This document shows positions 7,706-14,183 of a DNA stretch of 14,183 bases, piece after piece. A model generated the notes under the pieces. That model was not told the DNA's origin, made no database searches, and saw only the letters and a list, made by a program, of their open reading frames with translations. How positions within the stretch are numbered: position 1 is the first letter of the stretch; each line of letters begins with the position of its first letter. Position numbers and translations under genes: made by a program. The DNA is from Planctomycetaceae bacterium (GTDB lineage Bacteria > Planctomycetota > Planctomycetia > Pirellulales > PALSA-1355): assembly GCA_005773095.1 (NCBI GenBank), contig SXHT01000014.1, positions 1-14,183 on the forward strand. The letters are read 5' to 3'.

Positions 7706-7801
7706 GGGGACGGGCACATTTTCCCGGGGACCGCGTTGGGCGGCCACTTAACAGGACGATGCACCTCTCTCGAAGTTCGCCGGGAAAATGAGCCAGTCCC
7801 C
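7706..7801. repeat. REP/MITE-like inverted repeat element between pyrC and the NYN gene
   Basis: Two 24-bp arms, 7706-7729 and 7778-7801, are inverted copies that match at 21 of 24 positions. Both contain GGGGAC, GGC and CATTTTCCCGG; they enclose 48 bp without coding signs. The element fills nearly the whole gap between the pyrC stop (7817) and the NYN ATG (7696). Size, terminal GGGGAC and symmetry fit the REP/MITE-type palindromes mobilised by Y1 (RAYT) transposases, but no transposase is in the window. As RNA it could fold into a long hairpin and separate pyrBC from the NYN gene by termination or processing; that is inference. Confidence 0.7.
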
Positions 7802-7816
7802 GGCCCGAATTCGTGA

Positions 7817-9100
7817 TTACGAAGCCTGGTATTTTGTCCTGCCGCCAACGATCGTTGCCGCGACCCGGCCCGTCAGTTCCCAGCCGGTGAACGGGGTGTT
7901 TTTACTCTTCGAGCGGAACCGTTTGGGATCAACCTTCCAGCGTGCCTTGGGGTCGATGATTGTCAGATCGGCGTCGGCGCCGATTTTCAGCGTGCCCTTG
8001 GAAATGCCCAGGATGCGCGCCGGATTGGTCGTCATCTTTGCAAGCGCCGTCGGCCAATCGAGAATGCCGGGCTCGATCAGCCTGGTCACCACCAGACCCA
8101 GGCTCGTCTCAACGCCGACGATGCCGAACGGCGCTTCGTCGAGTTCCCGCATCTTCTTTTCCAGCGCGTGGGGGGCATGGTCGGAGCAAATGACTTCGAT
8201 CGTGCCATCCACCAGCCCGGCAATGCAGGCTTCCACGTGTTTCTGCGAGCGCAGCGGCGGACTCATCTTGAAGTTGCTGTCGAACGACCGCAGACATTCA
8301 TCGGTGAGTGTAAAGTGGTGCGGGCAGACTTCCGTCGTGACACGCACTCCGCGCGACCTGGCTCGGCGAATGATGTCGACGCTGCCGGCGCTCGACACGT
8401 GCATGATGTGGATTCGGCCACCGGTGGCCGCGGCCAGCGCCATGTCGCGGCCGGTCATCACATCTTCGGCCTCGGCCGGCATGCCGGGCAGACCAAGAAT
8501 GAGCGAGACCAGTCCTTCATGCATCACGCCCCCTTCGGTCAGCTCGCGCACCTCAGCGTGATTAAGAATCGGCTTGTCGAACATCAGGCAATACTCGAAT
8601 GCCCGGCGCATCAGTTCGGCGTTGAAAACAGGAGCGCCATCGTCGCTGACCGCCACCGCGCCGGCCTGAAAGAGCTGGCCCAGCTCGGCCAGTTCTTTGC
8701 CTTCGCGGTTTTTGCTTACGCAGGCCACGACATACACATTGCAGTTGTCGGCACGGGCGGCCTGGTGCTGAATAAACTCGACGGAGGCTTGCGTGTCGAT
8801 TGGCGGCTCGGTGTTGGGAATGCAGGCGATGGACGTGAATCCGCCGGCCAGCGCCGCCGCCGTGCCGGTGGCGATCGTCTCATCTTCCTCGCGCCCCGGC
8901 TCGCGCAAATGTACGTGCATGTCGATCAGACCCGGCGCGACGATCTTCCCCGTTGCGTCGATGACCTCCACCGGCTGGCCGTTGAGCGGCACATCGTAAG
9001 CGGCGATTTTGCCGTTGTCGATCAGCACGTTGGTGAGCCGATCCATCTTCTGCGAAGGATCGATCACGCGTCCGTTGGCGATTAAGAGTTCAGGCATCAT
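7817..9100 (-). CDS. pyrC: Dihydroorotase, class I (non-lysine type)
   Basis: Cyclises N-carbamoyl-L-aspartate to L-dihydroorotate, step three of pyrimidine synthesis, in the cytoplasm. The amidohydrolase signature DMHVHLREPG (60-69) gives the zinc-binding HxH at 62 and 64; VSDDGAPV (151-158) has an aspartate where many amidohydrolases have a carboxylated lysine. Other expected ligands are H181 (ILNHAE), H234 (IHIMHVSSA) and D307 (CSDHAPH). The 427-residue length is normal. I chose the ATG at 9100 because it overlaps the pyrB stop as ATGA; a second ATG follows at 9097. The upstream ATG at 9124 would reach 28 bases into pyrB and adds a non-family N-terminus. In Aquifex this DHOase type is active only in complex with the PyrB protein; the tight pyrBC coupling here would suit such a complex (inference). 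Confidence 0.96.
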   Translation of the reverse strand: MMPELLIANGRVIDPSQKMDRLTNVLIDNGKIAAYDVPLNGQPVEVIDATGKIVAPGLIDMHVHLREPGREEDETIATGTAAALAGGFTSIACIPNTEPPIDTQASVEFIQHQAARADNCNVYVVACVSKNREGKELAELGQLFQAGAVAVSDDGAPVFNAELMRRAFEYCLMFDKPILNHAEVRELTEGGVMHEGLVSLILGLPGMPAEAEDVMTGRDMALAAATGGRIHIMHVSSAGSVDIIRRARSRGVRVTTEVCPHHFTLTDECLRSFDSNFKMSPPLRSQKHVEACIAGLVDGTIEVICSDHAPHALEKKMRELDEAPFGIVGVETSLGLVVTRLIEPGILDWPTALAKMTTNPARILGISKGTLKIGADADLTIIDPKARWKVDPKRFRSKSKNTPFTGWELTGRVAATIVGGRTKYQAS

Positions 9101-10092
9101 GCACATTGCCCAAGTAGCAGCCATAGGATGGCCATGCGAACAGCCAGGCCGTTGGTGACTTGTTCGAGAATTACGGAGTGCGGGCCATCGGCCACATCGG
9201 GCGTAATCTCCACGCCGCGATTGATCGGGCCGGGGGCCATGATCAGAATGTCGTCTTTGGCTTTGGCCATTCGCTCGGAGTTCATGGCGTACAGCAGGGC
9301 GTACTCGCGGACGGACGGGAACGGTCGCATGCTTTGCCGCTCAAATTGGATGCGCAGCAAATTCAGCACGTCGCAACGGGGCAGAATCGTGTCGAGATCG
9401 TACGCCACTTCAACGCCAAGTTGCTCCCAATGTCGGGAGACAAGGGTCGATGGGCCGCAAACGATCACATGCGCGCCGAGCTTCTTGAGCCCCCAGATGT
9501 TGGACCGCGCCGTGCGGCTGTGAGCTATGTCGCCCACCAGAGCCACCGTCAACCCGTCGATCCGGCCACGGCGCTGGCGAATCGAAAGTATATCGAGCAG
9601 GCCCTGGGTGGGATGCTCGTGGGCACCGTCGCCGGCGTTGATTACGGCGGCGTTCAGATTGTGGGCCAGTAGTTGAGCGGTGCCGGGCGTGCGATGCCGA
9701 ACGATCACACAGTGAACGCCCATCGCTTCAATATTCTTGGCCGTGTCGATCACCGTCTCCCCCTTGGAGAGGCTGCTGCCGCTGGATGAGAAATCGACCG
9801 TGTCGGCCCCCAGCCGCCGGGCGGCAAGCGAAAAGCTGGTGCGCGTGCGGGTGGAATTTTCGAAGAACAGATTGGCCACCGTGCGGCCGACCAACAGGGG
9901 CAACTTCCGCGAACAATCGGCGGTCGCCAGCTTGAAACGCGCTGCGGTGTCGAGCGCGATCGTCAACTCTTCGGCGGAAAGGCTCTCCAAGTCCAGTAAG
10001 TGGCGGCGCGTCCAACCGGCGGGAACGGTCCAATCGGCGGAACTGCCTGGCACGGCGCGCGCAGCGGCAGGTTGCGTTAGCTTGGTGCTCAT
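9097..10092 (-). CDS. pyrB: Aspartate carbamoyltransferase, catalytic chain
   Basis: Condenses carbamoyl phosphate with L-aspartate, the committed step of pyrimidine synthesis. The 331-residue protein has the carbamoyl-phosphate loop FFENSTRTRTSF (76-87), the lysine loop SSSGSSLSKGET (102-113), HPTQ (160-163), GDIAHSRTARSN (187-198) and SVILEQVTNGLAVRMAIL (306-323). The aspartate-side motif reads MAPGPINRGVE (285-295), with alanine where many enzymes have histidine. About 28 residues precede the usual N-terminus. The ATG at 10092 has GAGGA nine bases upstream. No regulatory chain gene (pyrI) is near, which fits the Bacillus/Aquifex-like catalytic trimer types. A promoter-like sequence lies 37-65 bp upstream; the predicted leader of about 30 nt leaves no room for a PyrR-type attenuator. 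The stop overlaps the pyrC start by four bases. Confidence 0.96.
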   Translation of the reverse strand: MSTKLTQPAAARAVPGSSADWTVPAGWTRRHLLDLESLSAEELTIALDTAARFKLATADCSRKLPLLVGRTVANLFFENSTRTRTSFSLAARRLGADTVDFSSSGSSLSKGETVIDTAKNIEAMGVHCVIVRHRTPGTAQLLAHNLNAAVINAGDGAHEHPTQGLLDILSIRQRRGRIDGLTVALVGDIAHSRTARSNIWGLKKLGAHVIVCGPSTLVSRHWEQLGVEVAYDLDTILPRCDVLNLLRIQFERQSMRPFPSVREYALLYAMNSERMAKAKDDILIMAPGPINRGVEITPDVADGPHSVILEQVTNGLAVRMAILWLLLGQCA

Positions 10093-10128
10093 GGGGGGAG
10101 ATCCTCGATCCCTCGAAGCGTCCTGCTG

Positions 10129-10157
10129 ATTCTACCAGCCGGCGGGGGGACTGCAAA
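10129..10157 (-). promoter_or_regulatory. Predicted sigma-70-like promoter of pyrBC
   Basis: On the - strand TTTGCA (10157-10152), a 17-bp spacer and TAGAAT (10134-10129) form a plausible -35/-10 pair, five of six bases matching TATAAT. Transcription would start near 10122, about 30 bases before the pyrB ATG. The same two hexamers at the same spacing lie between purD and argG, which raises the chance that the site is real. Confidence 0.5.
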
Positions 10158-10200
10158 CAGCCGATTACGCCTGCCCAAGCTGCGGCCGATTTGCCGCGAA

Positions 10201-11832
10201 CTACTCCGAAACGCGCCACCGCGTATTGAACAGCCGCAGCATGCTGATGATCAAGAGGGCATTCATCGTCAGGTAAAACGCGGCGAAACGATAAAAGCTG
10301 CTCCAATTCGGCGGCAGGTGGTCCTGCCCACCTGACTGCAGATCGATCGTGAGCGCGTGCGCCGCCGAGAACGGGCTGGTGAAGCTCAGTTCGTCGATGA
10401 GCCTGGCCGCCGCCGTCTCGCCGAAAAAGGTTTGGGCGAAAAACTTCGCCGCCACCGGCAGCGCAAACAGCGCCACAAGGATCAGATAGGACGTCATCAG
10501 GCTCGTCGAAGTTCGGCGGAACATCGTCGAGCAGAAAAGCGCTACGATGGCGGTCGTCAAGCATGTGAGCGCGACGATCGTCAGATAGGCCGCGACCACA
10601 TGCAGAAATGGCCAGAGGTAGGGGACCATTACGCTAGCCAGCAGCAGCGGCCACAGCAGGAACATCGTCAGCACGCTCGACACGCGCAACCCCGAGATCA
10701 ATTTGGCCCACAAAATCTGCCCGGGCGAAAGCGTCGTAACGAGCAGCAAATCGAGCGTCTCGCGCTCGCGCTCGCTGGTCACCGTACCGGCCGAAAACAC
10801 GGGCCCCACCAGCATGTTGAAAAGCACCACATAGCTGATGTACCACGGCGCCTGATCCGACCGCACGTACAAGCAGACCGCCATCAACGGTATGGCGAGC
10901 AGCATGCTCACCTGAATCACCACACGCAGCATGAGCGTTCCCTGGGCGAAAATTTCGCTCCGCATCTCCTTGTCAAAAACCGGATTGGCGCCGTCGGGCA
11001 GCAAATCCGAGCGCTTGGCCGGGGCGAAAAGTTTGTCGGGCCATTGATCGCGCTGAATGACAAGGCCCACCGCTTGCTTGGACTCTTCCTCCAGATCGAC
11101 GACCTCGCGGCCTTCACTACCGACATCGGGTGGATGCAGCAGACGTTTGCTCGTGTCGAAGAATAGCACGGCGCAGATCGTGGCTCCCAGAGCCGGCAAC
11201 ACCGTCACCGAGAAAAACAGTCGGACGGCCCCCTCCCTCTCCAACAACATCCAAAAGAAAATGCCGAGTAGCGCGATCGGCAGTATCAACAAATAGGACA
11301 CGACCAGAGATGAAGCGGTTCGGCGAAAGTAACTACTGCAAGCCAGCGAGATCATGCCAAACGACACCACCGACACCGCCAGCGCCAGGTACATTGCCAA
11401 AACTTCGTAAAGCGATACACCACCCAGGGGCAGACAGAGCATCACGATCGGCAGCGACGAGAAAATGAGAATCGCCAGATGGGCCAAAGACGCGAGCAGC
11501 TTGCCCAGCACGATCGCCCCAGGACGCAAAGGACTTGCCAGCAGCATCTCGTAGCTCTTGCGCTCTTTTTCCCCTGTAATCGCCCCCGCCGCGAAGCTGG
11601 GGGCCATCAGCGAGGCGAGCAGATATTGACCGACAAAAAACAGATTCACTAACCGTTTGGCCGCATCCGGGTTGGTGGTCAAATCGAGCCGCCGTTCCCC
11701 TTCGCCCGGCCACGCCAAATAAACCACGCCGCCGAGCAGGAACAAATAGAAGAACAACAGCACGAACGCCCGCGTCATCCGCAGATTCACGAGCAGCTCG
11801 CGCTGCAAGACGGGATTTTCGATGAGGTACAT
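10201..11832 (-). CDS. ABC-2 type transporter permease with internally duplicated halves
   Basis: Inner-membrane permease of the ABC-2/NosY-like type, 543 residues with about twelve hydrophobic segments. The sequence is a tandem duplication: ENPVLQREL (5-13) matches ANPVFDKEM (282-290); AGAITGEKERKSYEMLLASP (82-101) matches AGTVTSERERETLDLLLVTT (348-367), each followed by a G-x-[IV]-x-x-x-KL loop; and YFRRTASSLVVSYLLIL (168-184) matches MFRRTSTSLMTSYLILV (437-453). The acidic/basic TGEKER- and TSERER-type loops are the usual contact sites for the ATPase. A hydrophilic linker (about 228-282) joins the halves. A fused pair could supply both permease halves of one transporter. No ATPase gene is next to it; it lies 42 bp behind argG and 108 bp before pyrB. 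Substrate unknown. The ATG at 11832 has no clear Shine-Dalgarno. Confidence 0.88.
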   Translation of the reverse strand: MYLIENPVLQRELLVNLRMTRAFVLLFFYLFLLGGVVYLAWPGEGERRLDLTTNPDAAKRLVNLFFVGQYLLASLMAPSFAAGAITGEKERKSYEMLLASPLRPGAIVLGKLLASLAHLAILIFSSLPIVMLCLPLGGVSLYEVLAMYLALAVSVVSFGMISLACSSYFRRTASSLVVSYLLILPIALLGIFFWMLLEREGAVRLFFSVTVLPALGATICAVLFFDTSKRLLHPPDVGSEGREVVDLEEESKQAVGLVIQRDQWPDKLFAPAKRSDLLPDGANPVFDKEMRSEIFAQGTLMLRVVIQVSMLLAIPLMAVCLYVRSDQAPWYISYVVLFNMLVGPVFSAGTVTSERERETLDLLLVTTLSPGQILWAKLISGLRVSSVLTMFLLWPLLLASVMVPYLWPFLHVVAAYLTIVALTCLTTAIVALFCSTMFRRTSTSLMTSYLILVALFALPVAAKFFAQTFFGETAAARLIDELSFTSPFSAAHALTIDLQSGGQDHLPPNWSSFYRFAAFYLTMNALLIISMLRLFNTRWRVSE

Positions 11833-11874
11833 GCGCGTCGAACCGCGGCAGACCCAGCCCGCCGCTCGTGAGGG

Positions 11875-13089
11875 TTAATACTTTCGCGGTGTGACGCGGC
11901 CCTGAACGCGAATCGGCAGCCCCTGAATCCGCAGAAACCCTTCCGCATCCGTCTGGTTGTAGGACCCGCCGCCTTCCATGCTGGCAATGCCTTCATCATA
12001 CAAACTGTTGGGACTGGTACGCCGGTCGACCGAGATGTTGCCTTTGTAGAGCTTGAGCGTAACCTCGCCCGTGGTGTGCTTTTGAGCTTCGCGGATGAAG
12101 CTCAATAGCGCGTCAAACCTGGCCGTGTACCAGAAGCCGTAATACACCATTTCCGCCACTTCCGGCGCGAGGCGATCGCGGAGGTGCATTAAATCACGGT
12201 CCATGGTCAGTTGTTCGACATAGCGGACGGCATCATAAAGAATGGTCATGCCGGGCGCCTCGTAAACACCGCGGCTTTTCATGCCCACAAAGCGGTTCTC
12301 GACCATGTCGATGCGGCCAATGCCATTTCGGCCACCGATCCTGTTCAACTCGCAAACTATTTCCAGCGCCGTCCTCGATTCGCCATGGACCGAGACGGGC
12401 ACGCCGCTTTTGACGCCAATCGTGACCGTCTCCGCCTGGTCAGGCGCCTGCTCGGGGGACACGGTCATCCCGAAATCGACGAGTTGCACTCCGTTAACCG
12501 TCAGGTCTTCAAGCTTGCCTGCTTCATAGCTGATGTGCAGGCAATTCTCGTCACTGCTGTAAGGTTTGGCGATCGATGCCTTGACCGGAATCTTTCTTTC
12601 TTCGCAGTAGGCGATCATCTCCTTGCGGCCGGGAAATTTCTGACGATAGCGCTCAATGCGCCATGGGGCAATAATCTTGACTCCCGGATCGAGTGCCTCG
12701 GCCGCCAACTGAAAGCGGCACTGATCATTCCCTTTGCCGGTCGCGCCGTGCGCATAAGCATCGGCGCCAAGTTCGCGTGCCACTTGCAAACAGACCTTTG
12801 AGATCAATGGCCGCGCGATCGAAGTGCCGAGCAGATACACGCCCTCATACCTGGCCTGCCATTGCAGCACAGGGAAGGCAAAATCCCGGCAAAGCTCCTC
12901 GCGCGCATCCAGGAGGCGAGCCGACCTGGCCCCGCACTGCCGCGCCTTGTTGAGGATCGCCTCCCGATCCTCACACGGCTGCCCCAGATCCACGTAAACC
13001 GCATGCACGTCGTACCCCTCATCCTGCAGCCAGCCCAGGATGACGGAAGTATCGAGACCACCGGAGTAAGCCAGAACACAACTTGGCAT
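11875..13089 (-). CDS. argG: Argininosuccinate synthase
   Basis: Joins citrulline and aspartate with ATP to give argininosuccinate, the penultimate step of arginine synthesis in the cytoplasm. The 404-residue product has normal length and the ATP-pyrophosphatase loop AYSGGLDTS (7-15), the citrulline/aspartate-site motif HGATGKGNDQ (114-123) and YSSDENCLHISYEAGKLED (177-195), a variant of the more familiar S-x-D-x-N-L-W-G-R-S region. The ATG at 13089 has AAAGG six bases upstream. Like pyrB it consumes aspartate, and carbamoyl phosphate feeds both pathways, but no shared operon with pyrB is shown because a permease gene and a promoter-like site lie between. A toxin-gene remnant fills most of its 239-bp upstream gap; the nearest promoter candidate (13294-13322) would leave a leader of about 200 bases. 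Confidence 0.97.
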   Translation of the reverse strand: MPSCVLAYSGGLDTSVILGWLQDEGYDVHAVYVDLGQPCEDREAILNKARQCGARSARLLDAREELCRDFAFPVLQWQARYEGVYLLGTSIARPLISKVCLQVARELGADAYAHGATGKGNDQCRFQLAAEALDPGVKIIAPWRIERYRQKFPGRKEMIAYCEERKIPVKASIAKPYSSDENCLHISYEAGKLEDLTVNGVQLVDFGMTVSPEQAPDQAETVTIGVKSGVPVSVHGESRTALEIVCELNRIGGRNGIGRIDMVENRFVGMKSRGVYEAPGMTILYDAVRYVEQLTMDRDLMHLRDRLAPEVAEMVYYGFWYTARFDALLSFIREAQKHTTGEVTLKLYKGNISVDRRTSPNSLYDEGIASMEGGGSYNQTDAEGFLRIQGLPIRVQGRVTPRKY

Positions 13090-13148
13090 GAAGGGCCTTT
13101 CGTCAAGAAATTCGGATGGCTAGGGTAGAATAGAAGCAGACAGCTACG

Positions 13149-13289
13149 ACTTGGTATCGCCACGACCAGCACGTCCTCGGCGGCTTGATTGTACGAATTG
13201 TTCGAGATCACAATCGCAGGACGCCGCTTTTCCGAGGAGAGATCGCTGAATGGAAATGGGGAGCAGAACGGTGGATCACTGAAAAGCAT
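13149..13289 (-). pseudogene. Decayed MazF/PemK-family toxin gene remnant
   Basis: The frame from ATG 13289 includes PFPFSDLSSEKRRPAIVISN (13259-13200) followed by NSYNQAAEDVLVVAIPS (to 13149). This closely fits the N-terminal half of MazF/PemK endoribonuclease toxins (PF02452: hydrophobic strand, PFPFTDLS, K-RPA-V-VSN, DVLVA-ITS). The match then stops, and the frame runs out of family character through the argG start, ending inside argG. The conserved GD-x-VL-x strand before PFPF is missing from this frame, but VLL is spelled in a shifted frame at 13261-13269, which suggests small indels. Catalytic residues of the C-terminal half are absent and there is no antitoxin gene, so the fragment should be inactive. 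Family assignment is from motif recognition only. Confidence 0.65.
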
Positions 13290-13293
13290 CCTT

Positions 13294-13322
13294 ATTCTAC
13301 TCCACCGCCAACCCAGTGCAAA
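13294..13322 (-). promoter_or_regulatory. Predicted sigma-70-like promoter upstream of argG
   Basis: On the - strand TTTGCA (13322-13317), a 17-bp spacer and TAGAAT (13299-13294) repeat exactly the hexamers and spacing found before pyrB. It starts seven bases after the purD stop. The predicted start point is near 13287, on top of the ATG of the toxin remnant. It may have been the promoter of a leaderless toxin gene and now serve argG through a leader of about 200 nt, or it may always have served argG. Confidence 0.45.
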
Positions 13323-13328
13323 TTGCTG

Positions 13329-14183
13329 CTAACCAACGCCCAAGGCTTTGTCTGAAATATCTTTCCGGCACCAAGCCCCTTTCCAGCGGATGCATTTGAT
13401 GGCGGTGTACGCTTGCAGCTTGGCCGCGGGAATGCTGCTGCCCAGCGCGGTGACACCCAGCACGCGGCCGCCGTTGGTAAGCACCTGCCCATCGTGCCGT
13501 GTCGTGCCGGCGTGGAAGACTTTCACGTCGGGCACATGCGCGGCCTCGTCCAGACCGCGAATCGCCAGGCCCCGTTCGTAGCTGCCAGGATAGTTTTCGC
13601 TCGCCATCACCACGCACACGGCAGGACGCGGGTCCCAGCGCAAAGGTTCAATCTCGTCAAGGCGCTGGTCGATCGTCGCTTCCAGCAGATCGACGATGTC
13701 GGTCTGCAGCCGCAGCAGAAGCGGCTGACACTCCGGATCGCCAAACCGAACATTGTATTCCAGCACCTTGGGGCCCTGATTGGTGATCATCAGACCCGCG
13801 TAAAGCACGCCACGGAAAGTGCGCCGAGAGCGCTTCATGGCATGGACGGTCGGCACCAGCACTTGCTCCTCAATGCGGTGCAGCAGATCGTCGGTGATGA
13901 GCGGTGCAGGGCAGTAGGCGCCCATGCCGCCGGTATTGGGTCCTTGATCTCCGTCGTACGCGCGCTTGTGGTCCTGCGCTGGCGGCAAGGTGACAATCGT
14001 GCGGCCATCGGTGATCGCCAACACGCTGGCCTCCTGGCCGTCGAGTCGTTCCTCGATGACAATCTGATTTCCGGCATCGCCGAATTCTCGGTTGCGGCCC
14101 ATGCGCTTTACCGCCTCCAATGCCTCGGCCCGATTGGCACAGACAAACACGCCTTTGCCGCCGGCGAGCCCGTCGGCCTTCAC
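13329..14183 (-). CDS. purD: Phosphoribosylamine--glycine ligase (GARS), C-terminal part; N-terminus outside window
   Basis: Ligates glycine to 5-phosphoribosylamine with ATP, the second step of purine synthesis. The 284 visible residues are the C-terminal two thirds of a normal ~425-residue enzyme: the right edge cuts the gene inside the ATP-grasp motif VKADGLAGGKGV, so the first GTG is an internal valine and not a start. Further signatures are PPAQDHKRAYDGDQGPNTGG (67-86), MGAYCPAP (87-94), RGVLYAGLMIT and EYNVRFGDPECQPLLLRL with the metal-binding glutamate and asparagine, then the C-terminal GARS domain ending WCRKDISDKALGVG. It stops at a TAG seven bases before a promoter-like site and 239 bp before argG. 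No other pur genes are visible in the window. Confidence 0.96.
   Translation of the reverse strand: MKADGLAGGKGVFVCANRAEALEAVKRMGRNREFGDAGNQIVIEERLDGQEASVLAITDGRTIVTLPPAQDHKRAYDGDQGPNTGGMGAYCPAPLITDDLLHRIEEQVLVPTVHAMKRSRRTFRGVLYAGLMITNQGPKVLEYNVRFGDPECQPLLLRLQTDIVDLLEATIDQRLDEIEPLRWDPRPAVCVVMASENYPGSYERGLAIRGLDEAAHVPDVKVFHAGTTRHDGQVLTNGGRVLGVTALGSSIPAAKLQAYTAIKCIRWKGAWCRKDISDKALGVG

Noticed and set aside
7697..7747. N-terminal extension of the NYN protein from GTG 7747
   Set aside because: The extra residues are encoded by an inverted-repeat arm and spacer; the family starts at the MSLLIDGYN strand.
7737..7777. TTCGAG-N17-TTAAGT inside the inverted-repeat spacer as a promoter for the NYN gene
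   Set aside because: Both hexamers match the consensus poorly and differ from the shared pattern seen before pyrB and argG.
8168..9085. 305-codon + strand frame antisense to pyrC
   Set aside because: Shadow of a certain dihydroorotase gene; no motifs and no start context.
9101..9124. N-terminal extension of pyrC from ATG 9124
   Set aside because: It would overlap pyrB by 28 bases and adds residues outside the family; the ATGA overlap at 9100 is the natural start.
10182..10197. GCGGC/GCCGC hairpin just after the permease stop, considered as an intrinsic terminator
   Set aside because: Only a 5-bp stem with a 6-base loop and no T-tract; expected by chance at this GC content.
9728..10564. 278-codon - strand frame spanning the pyrB start, the pyrB/permease gap and the permease 3' end
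   Set aside because: It crosses two well-supported genes in another frame, has no family motif, and its composition is the low-complexity kind expected of a GC-rich shadow frame.
10357..11166. 269-codon + strand frame antisense to the permease, very rich in charged residues
   Set aside because: Reverse complement of hydrophobic membrane codons gives exactly this composition; no independent support.
13115..13130. TAGAAT on the + strand within the argG upstream gap, considered as a divergent promoter
   Set aside because: No acceptable -35 hexamer at 16-18 bp upstream, and only argG-antisense DNA and remnant sequence lies beyond it.

Overview
The window looks like the chromosome of a planctomycete, probably of the Pirellulales type. 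This is inferred from family content: the DUF1549/DUF1553 (PSCyt2/PSD1) protein with planctomycete-type cytochrome motifs, the twin-arginine DUF1501 protein and the PPC-domain surface protein next to them are hallmark paralogous families of Planctomycetota. The DNA is GC-rich and densely coding. No intergenic stretch exceeds 300 bases, and I see no tRNA, rRNA, CRISPR array or intact mobile element.

Layout. The 3' two thirds of a pyruvate kinase gene (pyk) enters from the left on the + strand and ends at 702. All other genes lie on the - strand, so read right to left: purD (cut by the window edge, 13329-14183), a decayed MazF/PemK-like toxin remnant (13149-13289), argG (11875-13089), a duplicated ABC-2 permease (10201-11832), pyrB (9097-10092), pyrC (7817-9100), a NYN/YacP-type nuclease (7085-7696), and three exported proteins encoded by tightly packed genes: a cytochrome-motif DUF1549/DUF1553 protein (4629-7049), a DUF1501 protein (3270-4619) and a PPC/Ig-like protein (793-3273).

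How the genes fit together. pyrB and pyrC overlap by four bases (ATGA) and catalyse consecutive steps of pyrimidine synthesis. purD and argG add purine and arginine synthesis, so the right half is a biosynthetic housekeeping block. The left half is an exported three-gene module joined by a 9-bp gap and a GTGA overlap. One member has haem-binding-like motifs plus two Ig-like (Big_2) segments, one is an alkaline-phosphatase-superfamily-like Tat substrate, and one is a large beta-rich adhesive or scaffold-type protein. The biochemical job of this recurrent planctomycete module is not established, and it is the most interesting part of the window.

Non-coding signals. An imperfect 24-bp inverted repeat around a 48-bp spacer fills the pyrC/NYN gap and looks like a REP/MITE-type element. 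A GC-rich hairpin of a widely dispersed type sits between the convergent pyk and PPC-protein genes. Two promoter-like sequences upstream of pyrB and of argG share the same two hexamers (TTTGCA and TAGAAT) and the same 17-bp spacing, which may reveal a local sigma-70-type consensus.
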